Shown in pieces: positions 35,691 through 42,750 of a stretch of 64,000 bases of DNA (position 1 is its first letter; every line of letters starts with the position of its first letter). The notes beneath the pieces are model-generated. The model saw nothing but the letters and a program-made list of their open reading frames with translations. It was not told the origin of the DNA and searched no databases. A program made the translations under genes and the position numbers. Location of the stretch: the NCBI GenBank assembly GCA_016199835.1, contig JACQFX010000027.1, positions 1 to 64,000 on the forward strand. Direction: 5' to 3'. This DNA comes from Nitrosomonadales bacterium. GTDB taxonomy: Bacteria; Pseudomonadota; Gammaproteobacteria; Burkholderiales; Gallionellaceae.

Positions 35691-35887
35691 AGGACATAGA
35701 GGCTGCTTTGGCCTTGCTCGTTGAAGAACCCGGCATCGGCACCAAGGTTGAAACAAAACGCCCTGATATTGTTCGCAGGTTGTACTTGACCCGAGTTCAA
35801 TACTTTGTCTATTACCGCGTTCGCGGAAAATTCCTCGATGTTATCGCCTTTTGGCATTCCCGCCGCGAAACAGGCTCCTCGCTCTGA
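35690..35887 (+). pseudogene. Truncated ParE/RelE-type toxin gene (first cassette)
   Basis: The last 66 codons of a plus-strand frame read [20 protein letters not shown] and later [20 protein letters not shown], the strand-rich C-terminal half of ParE-family toxins, ending TGSSL. The N-terminal half is absent; the frame upstream is antisense to the integrase remnant. No antitoxin gene remains. An attC site starts 11 bases after the stop, so this was the first gene cassette of the array before the deletion. Confidence 0.7.
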
Positions 35888-35897
35888 CGGTTATGAC

Positions 35898-35959
35898 GCC
35901 GAACCCATCATTCCACCGGACTGGCCGCAAAGCGCGGCCAGCCGGTGAATTCAGACGTT
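35898..35959 (+). other. attC recombination site 1, core interrupted by a miniature element
   Basis: Starts with gccgaac (close to RYYYAAC) and ends at acGTT. The centre is a strong stem, caccgg-a-ctggccgc / gcggccag-ccggtg, with one bulged A, the extrahelical base expected of attC. Right after GTT the miniature element begins (gaagctg). The missing part of the core reappears after the element as GTTAGAAC. Confidence 0.75.
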
Positions 35960-36326
35960 GAAGCTGTAGAAAAACCCATTTTTCAGCAATTTTCGAGCGC
36001 AGTTTTCAACCTGGAATGCTCACGTTTCAATTTCAAATTCCGGCTGTGATTTTTGCTGCGGCGAGCGTGAACAAATTATTCCGCTGGAGACGTGAAGCTG
36101 CGGGCGTATTGAAGGTCTTACGCCGTCGAGCAGGTGGTTCAACGCGTGTTCGAACGTGCCCGGCAGAAGTTGCCGCTGCAAGTCCACCGCGAGAAATCTC
36201 GGACTGGTGTCGATGTGTTTGTAACGCGCCATCTGCTTCTCCCAAATATCGCCCACAGCTTCGACCTTGATATTTATTTTGGTTCACGGCACGATGCGCG
36301 AATGAATAGACTTTTTCTACAGCCTC
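35960..36326 (-). mobile_element. Miniature IS1182-like element, copy 1
   Basis: A 367-bp element with terminal inverted repeats gaagctgtagaaaaa and its near complement ttttctacagcctc. GTT lies on both sides. On the minus strand from 36232 it still encodes the first 36 or so residues of an IS1182-family transposase (MARYKHIDTSPRFLAVDLQR and on to NHLLDG), then the frame is lost. The rest of the transposase is deleted, so it could move only with help in trans. The transposase start lies near the right end. Confidence 0.8.
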
Positions 36327-36343
36327 GTTAGAACTCATCAACC

Positions 36344-36961
36344 ATGTACATCCCAGAGTTTTTCAAAGAAACAAATCCTGAGCGTATTTTTTCGCTCGTT
36401 GAAAGCAATTCCTTTGGGATGTTGGTCACTGCTCCTGATGGCGTGCCTTTCGTCAGTCACCTACCATTTCTCTTTGAGCGCTCCACCGGTTCACAAGGGC
36501 GGCTACTCGGCCATATGGCGAGGGCAAATCCACAGTGGCAGCACCTTTCATCGGGCAGTGAAGTTTTGGCTGTCTTTCAAGGGCCACACGCTTATGTTTC
36601 TCCCTCATGGCATTTATCAACTGGTGTCCCAACGTGGAATTATTCGGTGGTTCATCTGCGCGGAAAACCTCGATTGATTGAAGGCGAATTCGAGCTTAGA
36701 GTTTTGGTTGAACAGCTAACCCATGTTCATGAGTCCCACATGCCAAGCCCGTATAAACTAAATCTTTCAGATGTGCAGTACTCAAAACTTCTCAACATGG
36801 TTGTGGGCTTTGAAATTGAAATCACGGATATTCAGGGCAAGTTCAAACTCAGTCAAAACCGCCCACTTGAAGACCAGCGGCGTGTGGTCGAAGCGTTGAG
36901 CCAATCAAGCAACCAAACCGAGGTCGCAGTTGCAAAACTCATGTCGGGTGCAATTAAATGA
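36344..36961 (+). CDS. PaiB/HugZ-like FMN-binding protein (cassette gene)
   Basis: The 205-residue product matches the PaiB family of FMN-binding proteins, with MYIPEFFKETNPERIFSLVE, LPFLFE, GHMARANPQW, FQGPHAYVSPSWH and VPTWNYSVVHLRG. PaiB is described as a negative regulator in Bacillus, and relatives have a split-barrel flavin fold. It lies between two attC sites and follows the miniature element by 17 bases, so it is an integron cassette gene. It is richer in A+T than the flanking chromosome, which fits transfer. Its role in this host is unknown. Confidence 0.88.
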   Translation: MYIPEFFKETNPERIFSLVESNSFGMLVTAPDGVPFVSHLPFLFERSTGSQGRLLGHMARANPQWQHLSSGSEVLAVFQGPHAYVSPSWHLSTGVPTWNYSVVHLRGKPRLIEGEFELRVLVEQLTHVHESHMPSPYKLNLSDVQYSKLLNMVVGFEIEITDIQGKFKLSQNRPLEDQRRVVEALSQSSNQTEVAVAKLMSGAIK

Positions 36962-36965
36962 TGAG

Positions 36966-37020
36966 TTCTAACCCTACGCTCAAGCGGGACTGCGCAAAAG
37001 CGCGCAGCCCCTTAGCTCCA
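36966..37020 (+). other. attC recombination site 2, 3' end degraded
   Basis: Begins ttctaaccctacgctcaag and has the stem ggg-a-ctgcgc / gcgcag-cccc with a bulged A and AAAA-type loop, nearly identical to site 3. The 5' core departs from RYYYAAC at its first base, and no clear GTTRRRY core follows, so it probably cannot recombine. The next 100 bases (to 37126) hold nothing I recognise. Confidence 0.65.
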
Positions 37021-37126
37021 CTACATGGGCTTCCCCAATTTAGCAAGCGGTTTTGATTTTTTATCTCATTGCCATTCTCCGTTCCGTTTTAAATCGCGCT
37101 GCTTGCATCGTGCGAGAAGGTGAAGG

Positions 37127-37334
37127 TACGCCGTCGAGCAGGTGGTTCAACGCGTGTTCGAAAGTGCCCGGCAGAAGTTGCCGCTGCAAATCCACCGCAA
37201 GGAATCTCGGACTGGTGTCGATGTGTTTGTAACGCGCCATCTGCTTCTCCAAAATATCGCCCACAGCTTCGACCTTGATATTTATTTTGGTTCACGGCAC
37301 GATGCGCGAATGAATAGACTTTTTCTACAGCCTC
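37127..37334 (-). mobile_element. Miniature IS1182-like element, copy 2 (one end only)
   Basis: About 208 bp match the right part of copies 1 and 3, including the transposase start (MARYKHIDTSPRFLAVDL on the minus strand) and the terminal repeat ttttctacagcctc. The left terminal repeat is missing. The right end is followed directly by GTTGGGC, a perfect attC core (GTTRRRY), which then begins the hicAB cassette. Confidence 0.75.
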
Positions 37335-37380
37335 GTTGGGCAATTTTGGCAGCACCGTAGCAATCTGCTATCCTTGCCGC

Positions 37381-37569
37381 ATGAAAGTAAATGAAATCTT
37401 GCTCATGCTGAAAACGGATGGTTGGTATCTCGCCGCAACGCGAGGTAGCCATCGGCAATTCAAGCATCTCGTCAAGAGAGGTCGCGTCACCGTACCCGGA
37501 AAACCAAGCGATGATTTAGCTCCCGGTACGTTGAATAGCATACTTAAACAAGCACAGTTAAAGGGCTAA
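37381..37569 (+). CDS. hicA: HicA-type mRNA interferase toxin
   Basis: The 62-residue product is a HicA toxin: KVNEILLMLKTDGWY, then the dsRBD-like segment TRGSHRQFKH with the catalytic His, and VTVPGKPSDDLAPGT. HicA cuts mRNA and is held inactive by HicB. The hicB gene follows after 3 bases. Both are inside one integron cassette starting at 37335; toxin-antitoxin cassettes are common in chromosomal integrons and help keep arrays from loss. Confidence 0.92.
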   Translation: MKVNEILLMLKTDGWYLAATRGSHRQFKHLVKRGRVTVPGKPSDDLAPGTLNSILKQAQLKG

Positions 37570-37572
37570 CAT

Positions 37573-37785
37573 ATGCGTTACGCTATCGTTGTCGAAAAAG
37601 CAAAAAATAATTTCTCTGCCTACGTACCGGATTTACCGGGTTGCGTCGCTACAGGTTTCACCCTCGAAGAAACCGAGCGCGAGATTCGTGAGGCAATCGA
37701 ATTCCATATCGATGGGCTTATCGAAGATGGTATGCCCATCCCCCAGCCGTCAAGCATCGTTGAGTATCTCGAAATTGCTGCCTAA
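37573..37785 (+). CDS. hicB: HicB-type antitoxin
   Basis: The 70-residue product has the HicB partial RNase H-like fold: MRYAIVVEKAKNNFSAYVPD, LPGCVATGFTLEE, and IREAIEFHIDGLIEDG. It neutralises HicA. No separate DNA-binding domain is present at the C-terminus, so operon autoregulation is uncertain. The stop codon TAA forms part of the 5' core (GCCTAAC) of the following attC site, showing that the gene and site are in their native cassette arrangement. Confidence 0.92.
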   Translation: MRYAIVVEKAKNNFSAYVPDLPGCVATGFTLEETEREIREAIEFHIDGLIEDGMPIPQPSSIVEYLEIAA

Positions 37786-37838
37786 CCCTACGCTCAAGCG
37801 GGACTGCACAAAAGCGCGCAGCCCCTCACTTTTACGTT
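37780..37838 (+). other. attC recombination site 3, core interrupted by a miniature element
   Basis: Begins with GCCTAAC, a perfect RYYYAAC core, has the stem ggg-a-ctgc / gcag-ccc around an acaaaagcgc loop, and ends acGTT. The miniature element starts at the next base. The rest of the core appears after it as GTTAGCC (38286). Removing the element would restore a complete site. Confidence 0.8.
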
Positions 37839-38285
37839 GAAGCTGTAGAAAAATCCATTTTTCAGCAATTTTCGAGCGCAGTTTTCAACCTGAAATGCTC
37901 ACGTTTCAATTTCAAATTCCGGCTGTGATTTTTGCTGCGGCGAGCGTGAACAAATTATTCCGCTGGAGACATGAAGCTGCGGGCGTATTGAGGGTCTTAT
38001 CCCTTCATTTACTGCGCATAAGCTGTTGCGCCCGTTGCATCGTTGCGGAAGCGCGCATCGAAGCAGGACAGGTCGAGTACGCCGTCGAGCAGGTGGTTCA
38101 ACGCGTGTTCAAAAGTGCCCGGCAGAAGTTGCCGCTGCAAGTCCACAGCAAGAAATCTCGGACTGGTGTCGATGTGTTTGTAACGCGCCATCTGCTTCTC
38201 CAAAATATCGCCCACAGCTTCGACCTTGATATTTATTTTGGTTCACGGCACGATGCGCGAATGAATAGACTTTTTCTACAGCCTC
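37839..38285 (-). mobile_element. Miniature IS1182-like element, copy 3
   Basis: A 447-bp copy with both terminal repeats (gaagctgtagaaaaa and ttttctacagcctc) and GTT on each side. It keeps about 80 bp more of the transposase gene than copy 1: on the minus strand from 38191 the frame reads MARYKHIDTSPRF and continues to DLSCFDARFRNDATGATAY before a stop. This supports descent from a full IS1182-family element by internal deletion. Confidence 0.82.
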
Positions 38286-38307
38286 GTTAGCCATTTCGAG
38301 AGCACAT

Positions 38308-38925
38308 ATGCGTTTTCAAGGGAAAATTACAAACTGGAAAGACGATCAAGGATTTGGCTTTGTTATTCCGAATGGCGGTGGTGAAAAAGCATTTGTGCAT
38401 ATAAAAGCATTTTCTGGTCGTTCACGTAGACCAATCGAAGGCGATCTCATCACCTATGAATTGGCGACCGATGAGAAGCGTCGTTTCCAAGCAGAAAATA
38501 TTCGGTTTGCTGGTGCGAGAGCAACATCGACCGCGCCACATAAAAAAACGTCGTTCGACACCATTTTTGCCATTCTGTTTTGTTCATTTCTGGCTTTGGT
38601 TGTGATGGTTGGTCGGCTCCCATTCCACATACTTGGCGTTTACTTGGCAGCAAGCATTCTTGCTTTCATTGCATACGCTATAGATAAATCAGCGGCACAA
38701 AATAATCGCTGGAGAACTCAAGAAAGCACTCTGCACTTATTTGGAATGATTGGCGGCTGGCCTGGAGCCTTGCTCGCGCAGAAAACATTGCGTCATAAGT
38801 CGAAGAAAGAAGAGTTCCAATCCGTATTTTGGGCAACGGTTATTATCAATTGCTTTGCTCTGGGCTGGCTTCTCACAAAAAGCGGCTCTACCTTTTTAAG
38901 TGCCATCCTTGGCTTCGCAACATAA
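38308..38925 (+). CDS. Cold-shock domain/DUF1294 membrane protein (cassette gene)
   Basis: The 205-residue product starts with a cold-shock domain (MRFQGKITNWKDDQGFGFV, about 1-65, with the RNP1-like GFGFV) and continues into a DUF1294 membrane domain with about three to four hydrophobic helices (about 88-130 and 165-205), including the HLFGMIGGWPGALLAQ signature. The cytoplasmic domain may bind nucleic acid near the membrane; the precise role is not known. The gene follows the GTTAGCC core and so begins a cassette. I see no attC site after its stop. Confidence 0.85.
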   Translation: MRFQGKITNWKDDQGFGFVIPNGGGEKAFVHIKAFSGRSRRPIEGDLITYELATDEKRRFQAENIRFAGARATSTAPHKKTSFDTIFAILFCSFLALVVMVGRLPFHILGVYLAASILAFIAYAIDKSAAQNNRWRTQESTLHLFGMIGGWPGALLAQKTLRHKSKKEEFQSVFWATVIINCFALGWLLTKSGSTFLSAILGFAT

Positions 38926-38939
38926 AATGGCTGGGCATC

Positions 38940-39194
38940 TCAATAATGGAAGCGCAATTGAGCAATCAGCAGCGCATTACCTTCGATGCGGTACACCATG
39001 CGGTGCTCGTCTGTTATGCGACGTGACCAGTACCCCGATAGTGCGTGCTTCAGTGCTTCGGGTTTCCCCACCCCGGTGAAAGGCTCGCGCTGGGTTTCTC
39101 GTATCAGCTTATTGATTCGTTCGACCATGCGCTTATCTTGTTTTTGCCAGTAGAGGTAGTCTTCCCATGCCTCGTCCGCGAAAATCAGTTTCAC
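38940..39194 (-). CDS. yoeB: YoeB-type mRNA interferase toxin
   Basis: The 84-residue product has the YoeB/Txe pattern: FADEAWEDYLYWQKQDKR, then the KPEALKH...GYWSRRITDEHRMVYRI segment and the C-terminal RFHY with the catalytic His-Tyr pair. It cuts mRNA at the ribosome. The ATG overlaps the antitoxin stop by 4 bases. It runs opposite to the cassette genes to its left, so it may be a reversed cassette or native chromosome. Confidence 0.95.
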   Translation of the reverse strand: MKLIFADEAWEDYLYWQKQDKRMVERINKLIRETQREPFTGVGKPEALKHALSGYWSRRITDEHRMVYRIEGNALLIAQLRFHY

Positions 39195-39442
39195 TTGGTC
39201 AGCTTCTGCTCAACGCCTTTGCCGGTATTCAGTTGCGCGACCGCCGAGAGAAGACGCTTGGCGTTGGCGGGGGTGCGCAACAGGTAGGCAGTTTCTTCAA
39301 GCGCCTTGAAATCTTCGAGCGAGAGCATCACTACAGCCTGCTCGCCGTTGCGGGTAATAATCAGTGCTTCGTGGTCGTTGCAAACTCGATCCATGGTGCT
39401 GGCGAGGTTTGCGCGGACAGTGGTATAAGTCATTGCATCCAT
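39191..39442 (-). CDS. yefM: YefM-type antitoxin
   Basis: The 83-residue product is a Phd/YefM antitoxin: MTYTTVRANLASTMDRVCND and ITRNGEQAVVMLSLEDFKALEETAYLL. I take the ATG at 39442 because GGGAG lies 6 bases upstream; the ATG three codons in also fits the family. YefM binds YoeB and represses the operon. A pair of GTAC motifs upstream may be its operator. Confidence 0.93.
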   Translation of the reverse strand: MDAMTYTTVRANLASTMDRVCNDHEALIITRNGEQAVVMLSLEDFKALEETAYLLRTPANAKRLLSAVAQLNTGKGVEQKLTK

Positions 39443-39457
39443 AATAGACTCCCGAAT

Positions 39458-39478
39458 ATGTACGCATTACTGTACAAC
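39458..39478. promoter_or_regulatory. Candidate YefM operator upstream of yefM-yoeB
   Basis: tatGTACgcattactGTACaac has two GTAC-centred half sites 12 bases apart, 16-36 bases upstream of yefM. YefM is known to bind TGTACA-like hexamers. The resemblance is by eye. Confidence 0.45.
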
Positions 39479-39513
39479 ACCGCTTTCCATTTGTCCAGCA
39501 AGCCGACGGCGAT

Positions 39514-39530
39514 GCCCAACCCTACGCTCA
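39514..39530 (+). other. 5' half of an attC site
   Basis: GCCCAAC (perfect RYYYAAC) is followed by cctacgctca, identical to the start of attC sites 2 and 3. After position 39530 the match stops and cupin codons continue. This is a broken attC and marks the right limit of the integron remnant. Confidence 0.6.
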
Positions 39531-39757
39531 TGCCAGCGGGCGGCAAGGGGACAGCACATCAGGTCATCAACACCGGCAGCGTCGATCTGAAATATCTGGC
39601 GGTCAGTACCAATCAATCGCCGGAAATCGCGGAGTATCCCGACACTGGCAAGTTCGGTGTGCTGGCCGAATTCCCCGCAGGCACGGACGGCAAGCCGCGC
39701 GGCATCCGTTTCGTCGGGCGCGAAAATCAGGGCGTGGATTATTGGGAAGGCGAGTAA
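39520..39757 (+). pseudogene. Cupin-domain protein, N-terminally truncated
   Basis: The frame reads MPAGGKGTAHQVINTGSVDL, then SPEIAEYPDTGKFGVLAEFP and ends VDYWEGE, the second half of a cupin-2 metal-binding barrel protein (HQ and later strands). The first half, with the main metal ligands, is absent; upstream DNA belongs to half an attC and the yefM promoter. An ATG at 39530 is available, so a short product may still be made. The gene seems to have been cut by the integron boundary. Confidence 0.65.
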
Positions 39758-40042
39758 GTGGACATCGCCGACCTGCCCAACTTCGGCCCCAAGTCGCAGC
39801 AGATGCTGGGACAGGCGGGCATTCATACGCTGGAGCAGTTGCGCGAGCTGGGCGCGGTGCGCACCTATGTGCGGGTGAAGCACTGCGGCGCATGTTCGAG
39901 TTTGAACCTGTTGTGGGCGCTGGAGGGCGCGCTGTCGGGGCGGCATTGGCGGGAGGTGGCGAAGCAGGATCGATTGAGATTGCTGCTGGAACTGGAAGAT
40001 GTTGAGCATGAGTGCTATAGATCAGGCACGGTGAAGTATTAA
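39758..40042 (+). CDS. TfoX C-terminal-domain protein
   Basis: The 94-residue product has a TfoX C-terminal domain: DLPNFGPKSQQMLGQAGIHT, LRELGAVRTYV and LNLLWALEGALSGRHW. In full-length TfoX/Sxy the protein controls competence; single-domain forms are common and of unknown role. The GTG start at 39758 immediately follows the cupin stop, with GGGAAGGCGAG upstream in the cupin frame, so the two were an operon before the truncation. Confidence 0.8.
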   Translation: MDIADLPNFGPKSQQMLGQAGIHTLEQLRELGAVRTYVRVKHCGACSSLNLLWALEGALSGRHWREVAKQDRLRLLLELEDVEHECYRSGTVKY

Positions 40043-40044
40043 CA

Positions 40045-40102
40045 CCGTTCGGGCTGAGCTGGTCGAAGCCCATTCACCTTTCGACAAGCTCAAGGCGAAC
40101 GG
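40045..40102. repeat. Palindromic repeat after the tfoX-like gene
   Basis: Imperfect inverted repeat starting ccgttcgggctgagct and ending gctcaaggcgaacgg, with a ggtcgaag/tttcgac centre. It resembles dispersed hairpins common in proteobacteria. It could serve as a transcript end, but there is no T-run. The following 160 bases to 40265 hold nothing I recognise. Confidence 0.6.
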
Positions 40103-40265
40103 ACTTCAAACTTCAATTGGCCGGATCAATAAGCAGGGTGGGCACGGTGAGCCAAGGATATTCCAGCGTGAGCACGAAAAACCTGCCCACGCTACAGACT
40201 ATTTTGAGCCTGAATTTATCACCACATTGCATCCATCTTTAACAACGAGTCAAATGCTCTCCTAA

Positions 40266-40703
40266 TTATGAATCCACCCGAATTCCTCGACTCTCCAACA
40301 ACGCCTTGATCCTGGGTTCCGGCTTCCAGTAGTTCGGGCCTTTGAGGAATTTTCCATTGGCGTCATAGATGGGCTTGCCGTTCGCGTCCAGCTTGCTCTC
40401 GTTGCTGTCCATGATCACGTCCAGCACTTCTTCCAGCGGCAGCCCGTATTTCAAGGCTTCCGAGCGGCAGTAGACGGTGATGTCGCCCAGCAAATCGGCG
40501 ATGGCGACGGCGATGTCCGCAGGGTTGCCGCCGTTCTGCGCCATCTGCACGATCTCGTCTATCTCGTGCACTTCATCGAGCAAGGTCGCTTTGAATTTGA
40601 CCAGACGCTCCTGCACGTTGGCAGGTAACGCAGGGTTGTCGTTGGCAGGCAGTTTGTACATCGCGTTCATCGCGGCTATACGTTGTTCGAAGGTTTTTTT
40701 CAT
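40266..40703 (-). CDS. MazG-like nucleotide pyrophosphohydrolase-fold protein
   Basis: The 145-residue product has the all-alpha NTP pyrophosphohydrolase pattern: LLDEVHEIDEIV (ExxE-type metal site) followed by IADLLGDITVYCRSEALKYG (second metal site with Asp). The C-terminal part, IMDSNESKLDANGKP and GPNYWKPEP, is typical of a phosphoribosyl-ATP pyrophosphohydrolase-like group. It probably hydrolyses a nucleotide, perhaps a non-standard one; the substrate is unknown. It stands alone, 38 bases after selD's stop side on the same strand. Confidence 0.8.
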   Translation of the reverse strand: MKKTFEQRIAAMNAMYKLPANDNPALPANVQERLVKFKATLLDEVHEIDEIVQMAQNGGNPADIAVAIADLLGDITVYCRSEALKYGLPLEEVLDVIMDSNESKLDANGKPIYDANGKFLKGPNYWKPEPRIKALLESRGIRVDS

Positions 40704-40741
40704 GGGATAAGTTAAAAATATTCAGGGGATTTTTCACACAG

Positions 40742-41779
40742 TCAGCCGACTACCACCCGCCCCGCTCCTGCACGCAACTGCCCCATCACCGCCGCATGCG
40801 CGTAGCCCTCGCCATGCAAACGCTGGACGATGCCCTGTGCCGCATCGCTGCTGCACGCAATGAGCAAGCCGCCGCTGGTCTGCGGATCGGTCAGCAGATT
40901 GTGCTGCCACTCGGCCAGAGTCGGCGCAAGTTCCACTTCATGGCCATAGCTCTGCCAGTTGCGTTTCGATGCGCCGGTGACGAAGCCTTGTTGCGCGAGT
41001 TGGCGTGCGCTGGGTAGCAACGGCAACTGATCGAACGTAACTTGCGCCGTGAGTTGCGAACCGCGACAGATGCCGAGCAGGTGGCCGAGCAGGCCGAAGC
41101 CGGTCACGTCGGTCATCGCATGCACCGCATCCATCTCAGCCAGCCAGCTCCCCGGCGTGTTGAGTTGCGTGGTGCTGGCCAGCATCTCGGCATAGCCGTC
41201 CGCATCGAGTTTCTGTTTTTTCAGCGCGGCGCTCAGGATGCCCACGCCCAAACCTTTGGCGAGGATCAGCACGTCGCCTTCACGCGCCTGATTGTTGCGT
41301 TTGACTTGCTGTGGGTGCACGACACCGAGCGCGACCAGTCCGTATATCGGTTCCGGCGCGTCTATGGAATGGCCGCCTGCAACCGGTATACCGGCTTGCG
41401 CACACACGGCCGCGCCGCCTGCGAGAATCTGCTGTATGGTTTGCAGCGGCAAAGAGTTGATAGGCATGCCGACAATGGCGAGCGCGAGTATGGGCTTGCC
41501 GCCCATGGCATACACGTCGGATAACGCATTGGTGGCGGCGATGCGACCGAAGTCATAGGCATCGTCTACGATGGGCATGAAGAAATCGGTGGTGGCGATG
41601 ATGGCCTGTTGCTCGTTGAGCTGGTACACCGCCGCGTCGTCGCCGCTCTCGATGCCGACCAGCAGATCGGGAAAAGCTTGCGCCAAAGGAATGCCAGACA
41701 GCATATCGCGCAACACTGCTGGCGCGATCTTGCAGCCGCAGCCGCCGCCGTGGGAAAGTTCAGTCAGACGCACACTCAT
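40742..41779 (-). CDS. selD: Selenide, water dikinase (selenophosphate synthetase)
   Basis: The 345-residue enzyme makes selenophosphate from selenide and ATP, the selenium donor for selenocysteine and selenouridine. It starts LTELSHGGGCGCKIAP, with Cys at the catalytic position (not Sec) and the essential Lys. It continues with ATTDFFMPIVDD and GGHSIDAPEP. The ATG overlaps the sppA stop (TGATG). No selA, selB or selU gene is in the window, so which selenium use it serves cannot be told. Confidence 0.95.
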   Translation of the reverse strand: MSVRLTELSHGGGCGCKIAPAVLRDMLSGIPLAQAFPDLLVGIESGDDAAVYQLNEQQAIIATTDFFMPIVDDAYDFGRIAATNALSDVYAMGGKPILALAIVGMPINSLPLQTIQQILAGGAAVCAQAGIPVAGGHSIDAPEPIYGLVALGVVHPQQVKRNNQAREGDVLILAKGLGVGILSAALKKQKLDADGYAEMLASTTQLNTPGSWLAEMDAVHAMTDVTGFGLLGHLLGICRGSQLTAQVTFDQLPLLPSARQLAQQGFVTGASKRNWQSYGHEVELAPTLAEWQHNLLTDPQTSGGLLIACSSDAAQGIVQRLHGEGYAHAAVMGQLRAGAGRVVVG

Positions 41780-42732
41780 CAGCGCAGACTCACACCGTTC
41801 GATTGCGTGGAGAATCCCGGCAGAACGCTCGCCACGCCTGCGCCGAATTTCTTGGCGATGCGTTCCGCAAAGCCTTCATGAGTGGTGAAGTCCACGATGT
41901 TCTCGGCCTTGATCACGTCGCGCGCCACGCTCTCCAGGCTGCCCATCTCGTCGGCCAGTCCCATCTCTATGCTCTTCTGCCCGGTCCAGATCAGGCCGCT
42001 GAACGTGTCCGGCGTTTCTTTCAGGCGCTTGCCGCGTCCCTGCTTCACCACGGCTATGAACTGCTGATGAATCTCGCCCAGCATGCCTTTGACGAATTCC
42101 TGATGCTTGGGATTCATGGGCGAGAAGGGATCCATGAAGCCCTTGTTTTCCCCCGCCGTCAGCAAACGGCGCTCCACGCCGAGTTTTTCCATGGTGCCGG
42201 TGAAGCCGAAGCCGTCCATCAACACGCCGATGGAGCCAACCATGCTGGCCTTGTTCACGTATATCTTGTCCGCCGCAGACGCCACGTAATAACCGCCCGA
42301 CGCGCAGATATCCTCGACCACAACATATAGCGGAATGTTGGGATACTTGGCGCGCAGCCGTTTGATCTCGTCGTTGATGTAGCCGGACTGCACCGGGCTG
42401 CCGCCGGGGCTGTTGATGCGCAGGATCACGCCTTGCGTCTTCTTGTCCTCGAATGCGTCCTGCAGGCTGCCGATGATGTTGTCGGCGCTGGCCGCGCTAT
42501 CCGCCGAGATCACGCCCATCATATCCACCAGTGCGGTGTGCTTGCCGCCAAGCTTGGCTTCCGTCTTGCCGCCGACCCAGCCCATGAACAGGAACAGCAG
42601 GATGAACAGATAGCCGAAGGTCAGCACTTTGAAAAAGATGCTCCAGTGACGCGCGCGGCGTTGTTCCTGTATCGCCGACATGGCGAGCTTCTCCAGCACG
42701 TCGCGTTCCCAATTATTATTTTGCTCAGACAT
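41779..42732 (-). CDS. sppA: Signal peptide peptidase SppA (S49 family)
   Basis: The 317-residue membrane protease degrades leftover signal peptides. It has an N-terminal membrane helix (about 32-50), the NSPGGSP segment, the catalytic Ser in DICASGGYYVASAADKIYV, and the Lys region GVERRLLTAGENKGFMDPF. Length fits the short one-domain SppA form. It precedes selD with a one-base overlap and follows cysQ after 18 bases. Confidence 0.93.
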   Translation of the reverse strand: MSEQNNNWERDVLEKLAMSAIQEQRRARHWSIFFKVLTFGYLFILLFLFMGWVGGKTEAKLGGKHTALVDMMGVISADSAASADNIIGSLQDAFEDKKTQGVILRINSPGGSPVQSGYINDEIKRLRAKYPNIPLYVVVEDICASGGYYVASAADKIYVNKASMVGSIGVLMDGFGFTGTMEKLGVERRLLTAGENKGFMDPFSPMNPKHQEFVKGMLGEIHQQFIAVVKQGRGKRLKETPDTFSGLIWTGQKSIEMGLADEMGSLESVARDVIKAENIVDFTTHEGFAERIAKKFGAGVASVLPGFSTQSNGVSLR

Positions 42733-42750
42733 GTTTTCTCTCTCGCTCCT

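Noticed and set aside
35756-35900. attI site of the integron
   Set aside because: The segment is occupied by the truncated parE gene and attC 1; attI was probably lost in the deletion at about 35690.
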